Origin: Pigmentiphaga litoralis
GTDB taxonomy: Bacteria > Pseudomonadota > Gammaproteobacteria > Burkholderiales > Burkholderiaceae_B
NCBI RefSeq assembly: GCF_013408655.1
Contig: NZ_JACCBP010000003.1
Location: forward strand, 372,001-436,000
Direction: 5' to 3'
DNA length: 64,000 bases
Shown: positions 34,533 through 43,837 of the stretch, piece after piece
Numbering within the stretch: the stretch's first letter is position 1
Layout of the letters: the number at the start of each line of letters is the position of its first letter
Notes under the pieces: generated by a model
Told to the model about the DNA's origin: nothing
Databases searched by the model: none
The model's input: only the letters and a program-made list of their open reading frames with translations
Position numbers and translations under genes: made by a program

Positions 34533-35441
34533 TCACTTCCCGCGTCGTCCGACCCCGGCGATGTCGTGGAACGCCTTTTCCTGCATCGACACGTCCTTGC
34601 CGGTGCGCGAGATCAGCCACATGGCCGACTTGGCTTCCGGCTCGCGCAGGGGCCGGAACGTCACCCCGCTGGCTTCGATGCTGCGGAAAGATTCGGGGAC
34701 CAGTGCAATGCCCAGCCCCGACGCCACCAGCCCGACAATCGTCGCGGCGGTGCGGGCTTCCTGCACCACGCGCGGCGCAAAGCCGGCCCGCTGGCATAGC
34801 GCCATGATCTGCAGATAGACGCCAGTGCCGCCGTCGCTGGGATACATCACGAAGGCCTCATCGCTCAGTGCACTGACGGAAAACGGCCGCAGGCTGTCGG
34901 CGCGCGGATGCTGCGGGGGCAGGGCGGCCACCAGCGCATCCTGGAACAGACGTGTCGCCTGCAGAAAGTCCGGCAGGTCGGGCGCTTCCGTGCCGCGGAT
35001 GAAGGCGATGTCCAGCCGGCGTTCCAGCATGGCGGTCAGCTGTTCCTGCGTGGTCAGTTCTTCAATCCGCAGGTGGACGCCGGGCAGCTTTTGCCGGTAG
35101 GCCAGGATCAGTTGCGGAATGACCTGGGTCAGCGCCGCGCCGCTGGTAAAGCCGACGCGCAGTTCACCGATTTCACCCCGCTGCACGCGGGCCACGATGC
35201 TGGCCGCGCGGTCGGCCTGCGCCAGCAGCGCGCGGGCTTCGGGCAACAAGGCCTGGCCGGCGGGCGTCAGGTCCACATGGCGGTTGCTGCGCTCGAACAG
35301 GCGCGCGCCCAGTTCGTCTTCCAGCACGCGGATCTGGTGGCTGAGTGGCGGCTGCGACATGTTCAGCCGCACGGCGGCGCGGCCGAAGTGCAAGGTCTCG
35401 GCCAGGACAACAAAATAGCGAACGCGGCGCAGATCCATCAT
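34533..35441 (-). CDS. LysR-family transcriptional regulator
   Basis: 302 residues with an N-terminal winged helix-turn-helix (RRVRYFVVLAETLHFGRAAV, RLNMSQPPLSHQIRVLEDEL, GARLFERSNRHVDLTPAG) and a periplasmic-binding-fold effector domain. Two adjacent ATGs (35441, 35438) follow an AGG. It is divergent from an MFS transporter gene 140 bases away, so control of that exporter is likely. Effector unknown. Confidence 0.9.
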   Translation of the reverse strand: MMDLRRVRYFVVLAETLHFGRAAVRLNMSQPPLSHQIRVLEDELGARLFERSNRHVDLTPAGQALLPEARALLAQADRAASIVARVQRGEIGELRVGFTSGAALTQVIPQLILAYRQKLPGVHLRIEELTTQEQLTAMLERRLDIAFIRGTEAPDLPDFLQATRLFQDALVAALPPQHPRADSLRPFSVSALSDEAFVMYPSDGGTGVYLQIMALCQRAGFAPRVVQEARTAATIVGLVASGLGIALVPESFRSIEASGVTFRPLREPEAKSAMWLISRTGKDVSMQEKAFHDIAGVGRRGK

Positions 35442-35581
35442 ACCTATCGTGTATCAATCTTGAACGAAACGATATTAGACGTAGATGGCGCGCAAGCGCA
35501 CGATATCGATCTCGATCACGTATGCCGGCAGAACCGGACGGGCCAGAAATGCACGCGCAACAGGTGGGAAACGGGGCAGCC

Positions 35582-36868
35582 ATGATGAGTGGACCCGCAG
35601 GCGGGGCAAGTCCGGGCACGACTGCCGCAGGACCCGCATCGCCCGGCACCGCCACGATGGATTCCCGGGCTGCGGCCGACCAGGCCGCCTCCAGAATCGA
35701 ACACGGCACGGCCGCCTTCGTCCGCACCAACTGCGCCATCTTCGCTTCGGGACTTGCCACGTTTGCGCTGCTGTATTGCGTGCAGCCGCTGATGCCGGTG
35801 CTGTCCGATACGTTTCATGTCGGCGCCACGGGGGCCAGCCTGTCGTTGTCACTGACAACGGCTTTCCTGGCTGTCTCCATCCTGATCGCGGGCGCGCTGT
35901 CCGAGACCTGGGGCCGCAAGCCCATGATGGTCGGATCCCTGTTGCTGTCGTCGATGCTGACCCTGGTCAGCGCGTCCCTGCATCATTGGGAATCCTTCCT
36001 GGTGGCGCGCGCGCTGATGGGCATCGCGCTCAGTGGCCTGCCGGCGGTCGCCATGGCCTATGTGGCCGAAGAAATGCATCCGCGTTCGCTGGGCCTGGCC
36101 ATGGGCTTGTATGTGGCGGGGTCGGGCCTGGGCGGCATGGCCGGGCGGTTGTTGGTCGGCGTGATTACCGATCTGTCGGACTGGCGCATGGCGCTGGTGT
36201 CCATGGGGCTGATGGGCCTGGCATGCGCCGCGATCCTGTGGCGCTGTCTGCCGGCGTCGCGCCATTTCGTGGCGCGGCCCCTGCGGTTCAAGCCCCTGTT
36301 CCAGACCTATGCCGGCCACCTGCGCAGCGCCACCTTGCGCTGGCTGTTCGTGATCAGCTTCCTGCTGATGGGCAGCTTCGTGACGCTGTACAACTATGTG
36401 GGCTACAAGCTGGCGGCGCCGCCGTTTTCGCTGACGCACACGCAAATCGGCCTGGTGTTCAGTGTGTACCTGTGCGGCGTGGTCAGCTCGGCCTGCATGG
36501 GGTCCGTGTCGCAGCGAATCGGCCGTCCGCGCATGCTGCCCATCACCTTCGCCGTCATGCTGGTCGGCGCCTTGCTGACGTGCGCGGGGTCGGTGTGGGC
36601 GGTGGTGCTGGGGATCGCGCTGATCACGATCGGCTTTTTCGGCACGCACGCGGTGGCCAGCGCCTGGGTCAGCGCGCAGGCCCCGGTCGGCCGGGCGCAG
36701 GCCGCGTCCTTGTACCTGTTCACCTATTACCTGGGGTCGAGCGTGGTGGGATCGCTCGGAGGGGTGTTCTGGACCTGGAGTGGCTGGCCGGGCGTGGTCG
36801 CCATGATCGTCGTGTTGCTGCTGGCGGGCATGGCGGTGGCGTGGCGGCTGAAGGGGCAGGCAACCTGA
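35582..36868 (+). CDS. MFS transporter (YnfM-like)
   Basis: 428-residue inner-membrane transporter from ATG 35582. After a ~50-residue Ala/Gly/Ser-rich cytoplasmic N-terminus come 12 predicted helices, with the MFS loop GALSETWGRKPMMVGS between helices 2 and 3 and LVARALMGIALSGLPAVAMA in helix 4. The sequence resembles YnfM, an inner-membrane drug-efflux-type protein. Start choice is uncertain (a second ATG at 35585 and one at 35657). The divergent LysR gene is the likely regulator. Confidence 0.88.
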   Translation: MMSGPAGGASPGTTAAGPASPGTATMDSRAAADQAASRIEHGTAAFVRTNCAIFASGLATFALLYCVQPLMPVLSDTFHVGATGASLSLSLTTAFLAVSILIAGALSETWGRKPMMVGSLLLSSMLTLVSASLHHWESFLVARALMGIALSGLPAVAMAYVAEEMHPRSLGLAMGLYVAGSGLGGMAGRLLVGVITDLSDWRMALVSMGLMGLACAAILWRCLPASRHFVARPLRFKPLFQTYAGHLRSATLRWLFVISFLLMGSFVTLYNYVGYKLAAPPFSLTHTQIGLVFSVYLCGVVSSACMGSVSQRIGRPRMLPITFAVMLVGALLTCAGSVWAVVLGIALITIGFFGTHAVASAWVSAQAPVGRAQAASLYLFTYYLGSSVVGSLGGVFWTWSGWPGVVAMIVVLLLAGMAVAWRLKGQAT

Positions 36869-37059
36869 GCGTTTGCCAGCGCAGGCCGGGCCTTTCCAGC
36901 CCCTGGCTTGCGACGCCCTGACGCACTCGGCAACGTCTTCGGGGGCGGTTTCGGTTTACAGTGGAAGGCTCGCGGAACACCCGCGGCGATCACGATGCAG
37001 GATCAAGGGTTGCGCACACCACGCAGCCCTTTTTCTTTGGTGGAGGAAACCCAGAACGC

Positions 37060-39420
37060 ATGAAACATACGTGGCAATTTTTCCGGGCGGGCGGCGTGGA
37101 TCAGGTGCTGATCCGGTCGGGCGCCGATATCGCGCATCTTGAAGAACTGGACCAGAAACTGTGGGTGGCGCTGGCCTGCCCGACCCGCGGCATCGAATTC
37201 GATTCGCGCACGCTGGACCTGATCGATACCGACAAGGATGGCCGCATCCGCCCGCCGGAAATCCTGGCGGCGTGCAAGTGGGCCGTGGCCCAGGTCAAGG
37301 ATCCCGAGATCCTGGCCGAAGGCGGCGACAGCCTGCCGATCGACGCGCTGGCGAACGATGGCACCAACGGGCCGCAACTGGCCGAAGAAGCGCATCGTAT
37401 CGCCGACCTGCTGGGCCGGGCCGACGGCGAGCGCATCACCCTGGGCGATGTGACCGACCGCAGCAAGCTGCTGGCCGCCATGCGGTTCAATGGCGATGGG
37501 GTCGTCACGGTCAAGACGTCGGACGATCCGGACGTGCAGAAGACCATCCAGCAGATCCTGGACACACAGGGCGGGGTCAAGGACTACAGCGATGTGATCG
37601 GTGTCGACAAGGCCATGGCCGACGCGTTTTTTGCGCAGGTCGACAAGCTGCGGGCCTGGCACGGCACGGTCAGTGGCGATGGCACCATCATGCCGCTGGG
37701 CGATGCCACCAAGGCCGCGGCCGATGCGGTCGCTGCGGTGCGCGCCAAGATCGATGATTACTTCACACGCTGCCGCCTGGCCACCTACGATGCCCGCGCC
37801 GTGCAGGCGTTGAACCCGTCGATCGAAACCTATCAGCACCTGGGCGCGCAGGCGCTGTCGCTGTCGTCGCAAGAAGTGGCGGACCTGCCGCTGGCGCCCG
37901 TGCATCCGGGCCGGCCGCTGCCGCTGTCGAACGAGATCAATCCTGCCTGGGCGTCAAAATTGAGCGCGCTCAAGTCCAAGGCGGTCGGGCCCATTCTTGG
38001 CGAGACGGTGGACGCCCTGACCGAGACCGCCTGGCGCACGCTGGTCGATCGGCTGGAACCCTATGTGACCTGGACCGCGACCCGGCCCGAAACACGGCTG
38101 GATGCCCTTAGCCTGGCCGACATCATGCGGATCGATGCGGAGGCCCAGGCGGCAGTGCTGGCCTTGATCGACGAAGACGCGCGGATGGGACCCCACAATG
38201 CGCGCATCGCCGACCTGGAAAAGCTGCTGCGCTTCAAGCGCGACCTGCTGCATCTGCTGAACAACTTTGTGTCGTTCAGCGAGTTCTATCGCCGCAAGGG
38301 CGCGATCTTTCAGGCAGGAACCCTGTACCTGGATGCGCGCAGCTGCGAGCTGACGGTGGACGTGGCCGATGCCGCCAAACATGCGCAGCTGGCGGGGCTG
38401 GCCAAGGCCTGCCTGGCCTATTGCACGTGCACCCGGCAGGGGCAGAAGAAGACCATCGTGGCCGCGTTTACGGCAGGCGATGTGGACTTTCTGTTCGTGG
38501 GCCGCAACGGCATTTTCTATGACCGCGATGGCAAGGATTGGGACGCCACGATCACCAAGCTGATCGAGAATCCCACCAGCATTGGCCAGGCCATCTTTTC
38601 GCCGTACAAGAAATTCCTGCGGATGATCGAAGAGCAGGTGGCCAAACGCGCCGCGGCCAGTGACGCGGCGGCGCAGAAGCACCTGGGGGCACTGGCCGCC
38701 GACGTGGCGACGGTCGACAAGACCAAGCCCGCGGCCACGCCGGCGACGCCGCCCGCGCCGCTGGGGTTCGGCACCAAGGTGGATGTCGGCACGGTGGCCG
38801 CGCTGGGGGTGGCGCTGGGCAGCATCAGCGCGGTGGCCGTCGGCATCTTTGGCAAGTTCGTCGACCTGGGGGGATGGATCCCCGTTGCCGTCATCGGCAT
38901 TCTGGTGGCGATCTCGGGCCCCAGTGTGCTGATCGCGTGGCTCAAGCTGCGCCAGCGCAGCCTGGGTCCCATCCTGGATGCCAGTGGCTGGGCGATCAAC
39001 GGGCGCATGCGCATCAACGTGAAGCTGGGCGGGTCCTTGTCGCAGACGGCGCACGTGCCGCGCAACGCCGCGCACCGGTTCAACGATCCGTTTGCCGACA
39101 AGCACGGCAAGGCGTACACGATCGCGGCCGTGCTGCTGCTGATCGTGGCGCTGGGCCTGGCATGGCGGCTGGACTTCCTGAACGGCGTGCTGCCGGCATC
39201 GATGCGGCACCAGGGCGAGCCCGAACCGGTGCCGGTGGTGGTGAGGCCGGCGGCGCGGGGGGCGACCCCCGGGACCGTCGTGCCGTCGACGGCGGCACCG
39301 GCAGCGGCGGCACCCGCAGCGGCCGCACCGGCAGCGGCCGCATCGGCACCCGCTACGCCGGTGACCCCTGCGGCGCCCGCGGCGCCGGCCACTCCGGCCA
39401 CTCCCGCCACCGCCTCCTGA
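37060..39420 (+). CDS. Membrane protein with an EF-hand calcium-binding loop, function unknown
   Basis: 786 residues from ATG 37060 (MKHTWQFFRAGGVDQVL). Near the N-terminus is a canonical EF-hand loop, D56-T-D58-K-D60-G-R-I-R-P-P-E67, with Ca2+ ligands at positions 1, 3, 5 and 12. A degenerate partner (FNGDGVVTVK) follows ~90 residues on. The middle is a large soluble, helical domain. Helices at about 577-600, 606-630 and 687-708 place the protein in the inner membrane. The last ~70 residues are an Ala/Pro/Thr-rich tail. No enzyme motif is recognised. It sits alone between the MFS gene and the next conserved hypothetical. Confidence 0.85.
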   Translation: MKHTWQFFRAGGVDQVLIRSGADIAHLEELDQKLWVALACPTRGIEFDSRTLDLIDTDKDGRIRPPEILAACKWAVAQVKDPEILAEGGDSLPIDALANDGTNGPQLAEEAHRIADLLGRADGERITLGDVTDRSKLLAAMRFNGDGVVTVKTSDDPDVQKTIQQILDTQGGVKDYSDVIGVDKAMADAFFAQVDKLRAWHGTVSGDGTIMPLGDATKAAADAVAAVRAKIDDYFTRCRLATYDARAVQALNPSIETYQHLGAQALSLSSQEVADLPLAPVHPGRPLPLSNEINPAWASKLSALKSKAVGPILGETVDALTETAWRTLVDRLEPYVTWTATRPETRLDALSLADIMRIDAEAQAAVLALIDEDARMGPHNARIADLEKLLRFKRDLLHLLNNFVSFSEFYRRKGAIFQAGTLYLDARSCELTVDVADAAKHAQLAGLAKACLAYCTCTRQGQKKTIVAAFTAGDVDFLFVGRNGIFYDRDGKDWDATITKLIENPTSIGQAIFSPYKKFLRMIEEQVAKRAAASDAAAQKHLGALAADVATVDKTKPAATPATPPAPLGFGTKVDVGTVAALGVALGSISAVAVGIFGKFVDLGGWIPVAVIGILVAISGPSVLIAWLKLRQRSLGPILDASGWAINGRMRINVKLGGSLSQTAHVPRNAAHRFNDPFADKHGKAYTIAAVLLLIVALGLAWRLDFLNGVLPASMRHQGEPEPVPVVVRPAARGATPGTVVPSTAAPAAAAPAAAAPAAAASAPATPVTPAAPAAPATPATPATAS

Positions 39421-39445
39421 CCCCCCAGACAAAGCTGTCCTGCCC

Positions 39446-39479
39446 GCGCCCGCCTTCCCTGGCGGGCGCACTTACAATG
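39446..39479 (+). promoter_or_regulatory. Hairpin followed by a TACAAT -10-like box
   Basis: A 9-bp perfect stem (GCGCCCGCC/GGCGGGCGC, 39446-39469) that could terminate the EF-hand gene, though without a T run, is followed by TACAAT at 39474-39479. The latter is a plausible -10 for the gene starting at 39515. Confidence 0.45.
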
Positions 39480-39514
39480 CGGGCTGCGAGAATCAACGAC
39501 GAAGTGAGCAGTTC

Positions 39515-40033
39515 ATGACCGATATTCCCGAATCGCCCGATCTGGACGAGGACGATGGCGCTGGCGGCGAAGAGCCCATCCATGAAGCGCGCCTGTGGCG
39601 CGACGTGGGCTGGACGGCGCGCGTCATCAAGAACGAAGACGATGATGGCTGGGCGGTCGAGATGACCAAGTCCGGCGAAGTCGAACCGGCGCTGGTCGGC
39701 CCCTGGACCATGGGCCGCGACAAGAAGAACCCCAAGCCGCTGGACACGTCGGCCTTCAACACGCTGGTCAAGACCGCGGCCGAAGTGCTGCGCCGTCATG
39801 AACAGCAGCTGCACGCGCAGATGCACAAGCAGATCACCGTCAACACCGACACCGGCCGCGTAACCGTGATGCTGGACATCGTGCCCGACGAATACGACCC
39901 CTATGCGACGCTGGCGGCCGTGGACGAATACGGCGAAACGCTGGCCAGCGTCCGCACGTCGCCCACCTTCAAGCTGAACATGACCAGCGCGACAGCCTGG
40001 ATCGCGAACGGCTACCGCAAGCCGGGCCAGTAA
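39515..40033 (+). CDS. Conserved-looking hypothetical protein (172 aa)
   Basis: Begins MTDIPESPDLDEDDGAGGEE, an acidic disordered start of ~22 residues, then a compact mixed alpha/beta domain (ARLWRDVGWTARVIKNEDDD, WAVEMTKSGE, VGPWTMGRDKKNPKPLD, VRTSPTFKLNMTSATAWI). No signal, membrane helix or catalytic motif is seen. The well-formed composition and a nearby promoter support a real gene. I do not recognise the family. Confidence 0.75.
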   Translation: MTDIPESPDLDEDDGAGGEEPIHEARLWRDVGWTARVIKNEDDDGWAVEMTKSGEVEPALVGPWTMGRDKKNPKPLDTSAFNTLVKTAAEVLRRHEQQLHAQMHKQITVNTDTGRVTVMLDIVPDEYDPYATLAAVDEYGETLASVRTSPTFKLNMTSATAWIANGYRKPGQ

Positions 40034-40058
40034 GCGCCACGGCCACTGCCCGGGCGGC

Positions 40059-42116
40059 CTACGACGCCGGTGGCGCCATCAGGCTGTCCGCCACGATCGC
40101 GCCCAGTTGCTGCAGGCTGAACGGCTTCTGCAACACCCGGTGGGCGCCGATCGCCCCCGACGGCATGGGCAGTTCGGCATAGCCGGTCGCCATCACCACG
40201 GGCAGGGCGGGGTAATCCTTGCGGGCTTCCACGATCACCTCGGCGCCATTCATGCCGGGCATGGCAAAGTCCACCATCAGCAGATCGGGGACTTCGGCCC
40301 GCAACATGTCCAGGCCGATCTGCCCGCAGTCGGCTTGCAGCACGTCGTAGCCCAGCACCTGCAGTGATTCCACGATCAACGCGCGCACGTCGGCGTCGTC
40401 ATCGATCACCAGCACCTTGGCGGCGGGGGCCGAGCCCGTCGTGTTGGCGCGGTTGTCGCCTGTCGTTGCCACATCGGCGGCCGCATCGGGCAGCCAGATT
40501 TCGACCGACGTGCCCTTGTTGCGCTCGCTCAGAATCCGGGCGATGCCCCCGGATTGTCGGGCGATGCCATAGACCTGGCTCAGGCCCAGCCCCGTGCCCT
40601 TGCCAACCGGCTTGGTCGTAAAGAAGGGATCGAACACCTTGGTGATCAGTTCGGGCGGGATGCCGGTGCCGGAGTCGCGCACGGTGATCACCACATAGCG
40701 GCCGGGCGCCAGATCGCCGCTTTCGGCAAGCCGCGCTTCGGCGCGCAGTTCGAGCGATCCGCCCTGCGGCATGGCGTCCCGGGCATTGATCACCAGGTTC
40801 AGGATGGCCAGTTCCAGCTGGTTCTGGTCGGCCTTGGCCAGGGGCAGGTTCGGGTCGAACTGCGTGCGCATCGGAATGCGCGAGCCCAATGCCGTGGTCA
40901 TCAGATCGCTCATGCCTTCGATCAGGGCCGGCACATCGGTGGGCCGCAGGTCCAGGTTCTGCCCGCGTGCAAACGCCAGCAACTGCGCGGTCAGCTTGGC
41001 GCCGCGCGCCACGGCCCGTTTGGCGTTTTCGGCGTAGCGCAGCACCTGCTCGTCTTTCGCCTTGATGCGGATCAGGTCGACGTTGCCAACGATCGAATTG
41101 AGCAGGTTGTTGAAGTCATGGGCGATCCCGCCCGTCAGCTGGCCGACCGCTTCCATCTTCTGCAGCTGCACGAGCGTGGACTGGCTGCGTTCGCGCTCCG
41201 CCACTTCGGTCGTCAGGCGGTCGTTGGCGCGCGCCAGTTCATGCGTGCGCTCCAGGATCCGCCGCTCCAGCGACTCGTTCAGGTCATGCAGTTCGCCGCG
41301 GCTGGTCTGCAGGGCCTGCTCGGCCAGCCGGCGTTCGGTCACGTCCTGCGTTACGCCGGCAATGCTTTCGACTTGGCCCTGTTCATCCAGCACCGCGCGG
41401 CCGCGCATCTCGATCCAGTGTGCTGATCCGTCAGGCCAGGAAATCAGGCAGGCGCAGTCAAAATCGGTGCTTTCGCCACGGGCCTGTTCCACCGCCGTTT
41501 CCAGGGACGCGCGGGCCTGGTCATGCACCGCGGCAATCAGCTCGTCGTACGAAAACGCGTCATGGGGCTGGCGGCCGAAGTCGGCCTTGCAATCGTCGGA
41601 CGCAAACAGCGCCATGTCGGAAATCCGGATCCGCCATGCGCCAAGTCGGCCGGCCTTGAGCGCCAGCCGCAGGTTGCGTTCCGCTTCCTGCCGTTCGACC
41701 AGCTGGGCGCGCGCCACATACTGGCGGCGCCGGCCGCGCAGGCTGGACAGCACCGCGTGGCACAGGGTTTCGGCATGCAGGGGCCGTTCAAGGATCAGCA
41801 GGTTGCCCAGCGGGTCCAGCGCGCCAGCGGTATTGCGGCGGGCGCGCGCGGTGTCGGCGGACGACAGGATGATGAACGGAAAGTCCGACCAGGCCGGCTG
41901 CTGCGACAGCCATCCGGACACCACCGCGATGCCTTCCGGCGTCAGCGCTTCTTCGGCGATCAGGGCGCAACCCGCGCCGGCCGACAATTCGCGCATCAGC
42001 TCGGCCAGGTCGACACAGATCCTGGTGCCGACGTGCACCTTTTCCACGACCTGCGCAACAACGGCCGCATCGCGGCCGCGTGGCGCCAGGATCAGCGCGA
42101 GTTCTTCTTGGTGCAT
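40059..42116 (-). CDS. Hybrid histidine kinase coupled to a KaiC-like ATPase
   Basis: 685 residues. In order: an N-terminal pseudo-receiver (1-130; the usual Asp is replaced in ALIAEEALTP), a PAS domain (~150-270), a coiled coil (~275-325), a HisKA domain with GGIAHDFNNLL (His near 336), a HATPase domain with NLVINARDAMP, DSGTGIP and GTGLGLS, and a C-terminal receiver with DDDAD and phospho-acceptor Asp in MVDFAMPGM (near 615). No membrane helix, so it senses inside the cell. Its ATG shares an A with the upstream stop (TGATG), so it is translated together with the KaiC-like gene. Confidence 0.9.
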   Translation of the reverse strand: MHQEELALILAPRGRDAAVVAQVVEKVHVGTRICVDLAELMRELSAGAGCALIAEEALTPEGIAVVSGWLSQQPAWSDFPFIILSSADTARARRNTAGALDPLGNLLILERPLHAETLCHAVLSSLRGRRRQYVARAQLVERQEAERNLRLALKAGRLGAWRIRISDMALFASDDCKADFGRQPHDAFSYDELIAAVHDQARASLETAVEQARGESTDFDCACLISWPDGSAHWIEMRGRAVLDEQGQVESIAGVTQDVTERRLAEQALQTSRGELHDLNESLERRILERTHELARANDRLTTEVAERERSQSTLVQLQKMEAVGQLTGGIAHDFNNLLNSIVGNVDLIRIKAKDEQVLRYAENAKRAVARGAKLTAQLLAFARGQNLDLRPTDVPALIEGMSDLMTTALGSRIPMRTQFDPNLPLAKADQNQLELAILNLVINARDAMPQGGSLELRAEARLAESGDLAPGRYVVITVRDSGTGIPPELITKVFDPFFTTKPVGKGTGLGLSQVYGIARQSGGIARILSERNKGTSVEIWLPDAAADVATTGDNRANTTGSAPAAKVLVIDDDADVRALIVESLQVLGYDVLQADCGQIGLDMLRAEVPDLLMVDFAMPGMNGAEVIVEARKDYPALPVVMATGYAELPMPSGAIGAHRVLQKPFSLQQLGAIVADSLMAPPAS

Positions 42117-43645
42117 CAATTGTTGTCAGAGATGTCGGGATCGAGCAGGGCGACCGAGCCCCGGTAGGTCGGCACACCCGACAGCACGCCTTCAAAATCG
42201 GTCAGCGCTTCGCCGATGCGGATGCCGGTGCCCGGCGTGACCCGGAACTCACGGATCATGCGGCCATGGGCGCTGGTGCGGCTCTTGAGCGCCGAGATCG
42301 CTGTCAGGATTTCGCCCTGCGCTTCAAAGAACCGGAACAGCAGCACGGCGTCGCTCAGGTAGCTCAGGTCGATGTCGGACCGGATCTCGCCAATGAACCC
42401 ATGCTGGCCCAGGATCAGGATCGTCGTCACGCCGCGCTGGTTCAGATACGCCAGCAGTTCATGCATGTGCAGCATCAGGAAGCGTTCACCCGGCATGGCC
42501 TGGATGTAGGCGTTCAGGCTATCGATGACCAGCATTCTGGCGCCATCGGATTCGACCGCATGACGCACGGCCGACGAGAACTCCCCCGGCGACAATTCGG
42601 CCGGATCGACCTGCCGTATCTCGAGCGCGCCGCTATCAAGATAGGGCTGCAGATCCATACCCAGCAACTTCGACCGCGTCAGCAAGGTGCCGACGCCTTC
42701 ATCGAACAGGTAATACACCACGCGTTCGCCGCGCTGCAACGCGGTCATCACGCAGCGGATGGCCGTCGTGGTCTTGCCGGCCCCCGACGGGCCGCTCAAC
42801 AGCGTATTGGTGCCAGGGACGAGGCCGCCGCCGATCAGTTCGTCAAGCGCGGGCACGCCCGTAGAGAGCGGGTCGGATACGAAGTTGTTGTGATGCTGTG
42901 CCGCGACCAGGCGGGGGTACACGATCATGCCACCCCGTTCCAGCCGGATGTCGTGATAGCCCCCGTCGAACTGGATGCCCCGCATCTTGATGACGCGCAC
43001 CCGCCGGCGTTCCGGTCCGAATTCCTGCACGTACTGGTCCAGGCTAATTACGCCGTGCGCAATGCTGTGCAACTGCAGGTCGCCGGGTTCGGAGGTCTTG
43101 TCGTCCAGCAACAGGACCGTGCACTCCCGGTTCGCAAAAAAATGCTTGAGCGCCAGGATCTGCCGGCGATAGCGCAGCGGACTCTGCGCCAGCAGCCGCA
43201 TCTCCGACAGGCTGTCGAACACGATCAGGGCAGGGCCCAGTTCTTCGACGCGCGCCATGACGTTGCGCGTCGTCTCGTTCAGTTCCATATCAGCCGGATG
43301 CAGAACGGATTGCCCCGAATCCAGATCCAGTCCTGCCTCGTTCACCAGCTCGTACACATCAATGCCGTCCAGCGACCAATCGTGGGTCGCGGCCGCTGCC
43401 ACCAGTTCCTGCTGCGTTTCAGACAACGTGATGTAAAGGCAGCGGTCGCCGCGCGCTACGCCGGCCCGCAGAAACTGCAGCGCCACCGTGGTCTTGCCGG
43501 TGCCTGGCGTGCCTTCCAGCAGGTACAAGCGGTTAGGCGTCAGCCCGCCCCGCAGCACGGTATCAAGTCCGGCGATGCCGGTCGACAGCCGCGGCGTCGA
43601 AGCGGGTTGTGGATCGTTGTTGTGAAACGAGTATTTCGTGGGCAT
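42116..43645 (-). CDS. KaiC-like double-domain RecA-type ATPase
   Basis: 509 residues with two RecA-like domains. Domain I: Walker A GTPGTGKT (45-52), Walker B FDS (D144). Domain II: Walker A GPSGAGKT (285-292), Walker B IDS (D375). The KaiC catalytic Glu pairs read S75-E76 and D315-E316, so the second Glu is kept in both. At the KaiC autophosphorylation site (S431/T432) this protein has S428-Y429. This is the KaiC family found outside cyanobacteria, where members pair with signalling kinases. No kaiA or kaiB is present. ATG 43645 (MPTKYSFHNND) is preferred; translation couples to the hybrid kinase downstream. Confidence 0.9.
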   Translation of the reverse strand: MPTKYSFHNNDPQPASTPRLSTGIAGLDTVLRGGLTPNRLYLLEGTPGTGKTTVALQFLRAGVARGDRCLYITLSETQQELVAAAATHDWSLDGIDVYELVNEAGLDLDSGQSVLHPADMELNETTRNVMARVEELGPALIVFDSLSEMRLLAQSPLRYRRQILALKHFFANRECTVLLLDDKTSEPGDLQLHSIAHGVISLDQYVQEFGPERRRVRVIKMRGIQFDGGYHDIRLERGGMIVYPRLVAAQHHNNFVSDPLSTGVPALDELIGGGLVPGTNTLLSGPSGAGKTTTAIRCVMTALQRGERVVYYLFDEGVGTLLTRSKLLGMDLQPYLDSGALEIRQVDPAELSPGEFSSAVRHAVESDGARMLVIDSLNAYIQAMPGERFLMLHMHELLAYLNQRGVTTILILGQHGFIGEIRSDIDLSYLSDAVLLFRFFEAQGEILTAISALKSRTSAHGRMIREFRVTPGTGIRIGEALTDFEGVLSGVPTYRGSVALLDPDISDNN

Positions 43646-43837
43646 ACGTGACAGCCGCCAATAGGCAATGGAGAGCGGCCGCTCTCCTGCACGCATTGTG
43701 CCAGAGCGGTTTTGCTGTCATGAATAGATACACGCCGTGTTGCGTTATGTCACGTCGCCTTACGGTTGGGTTGACCTGGCCAGGGGACGTGGCTTACCCA
43801 AAAACGCCGATTTGCCCAGCAAAGGCGGGGTGTCCGT

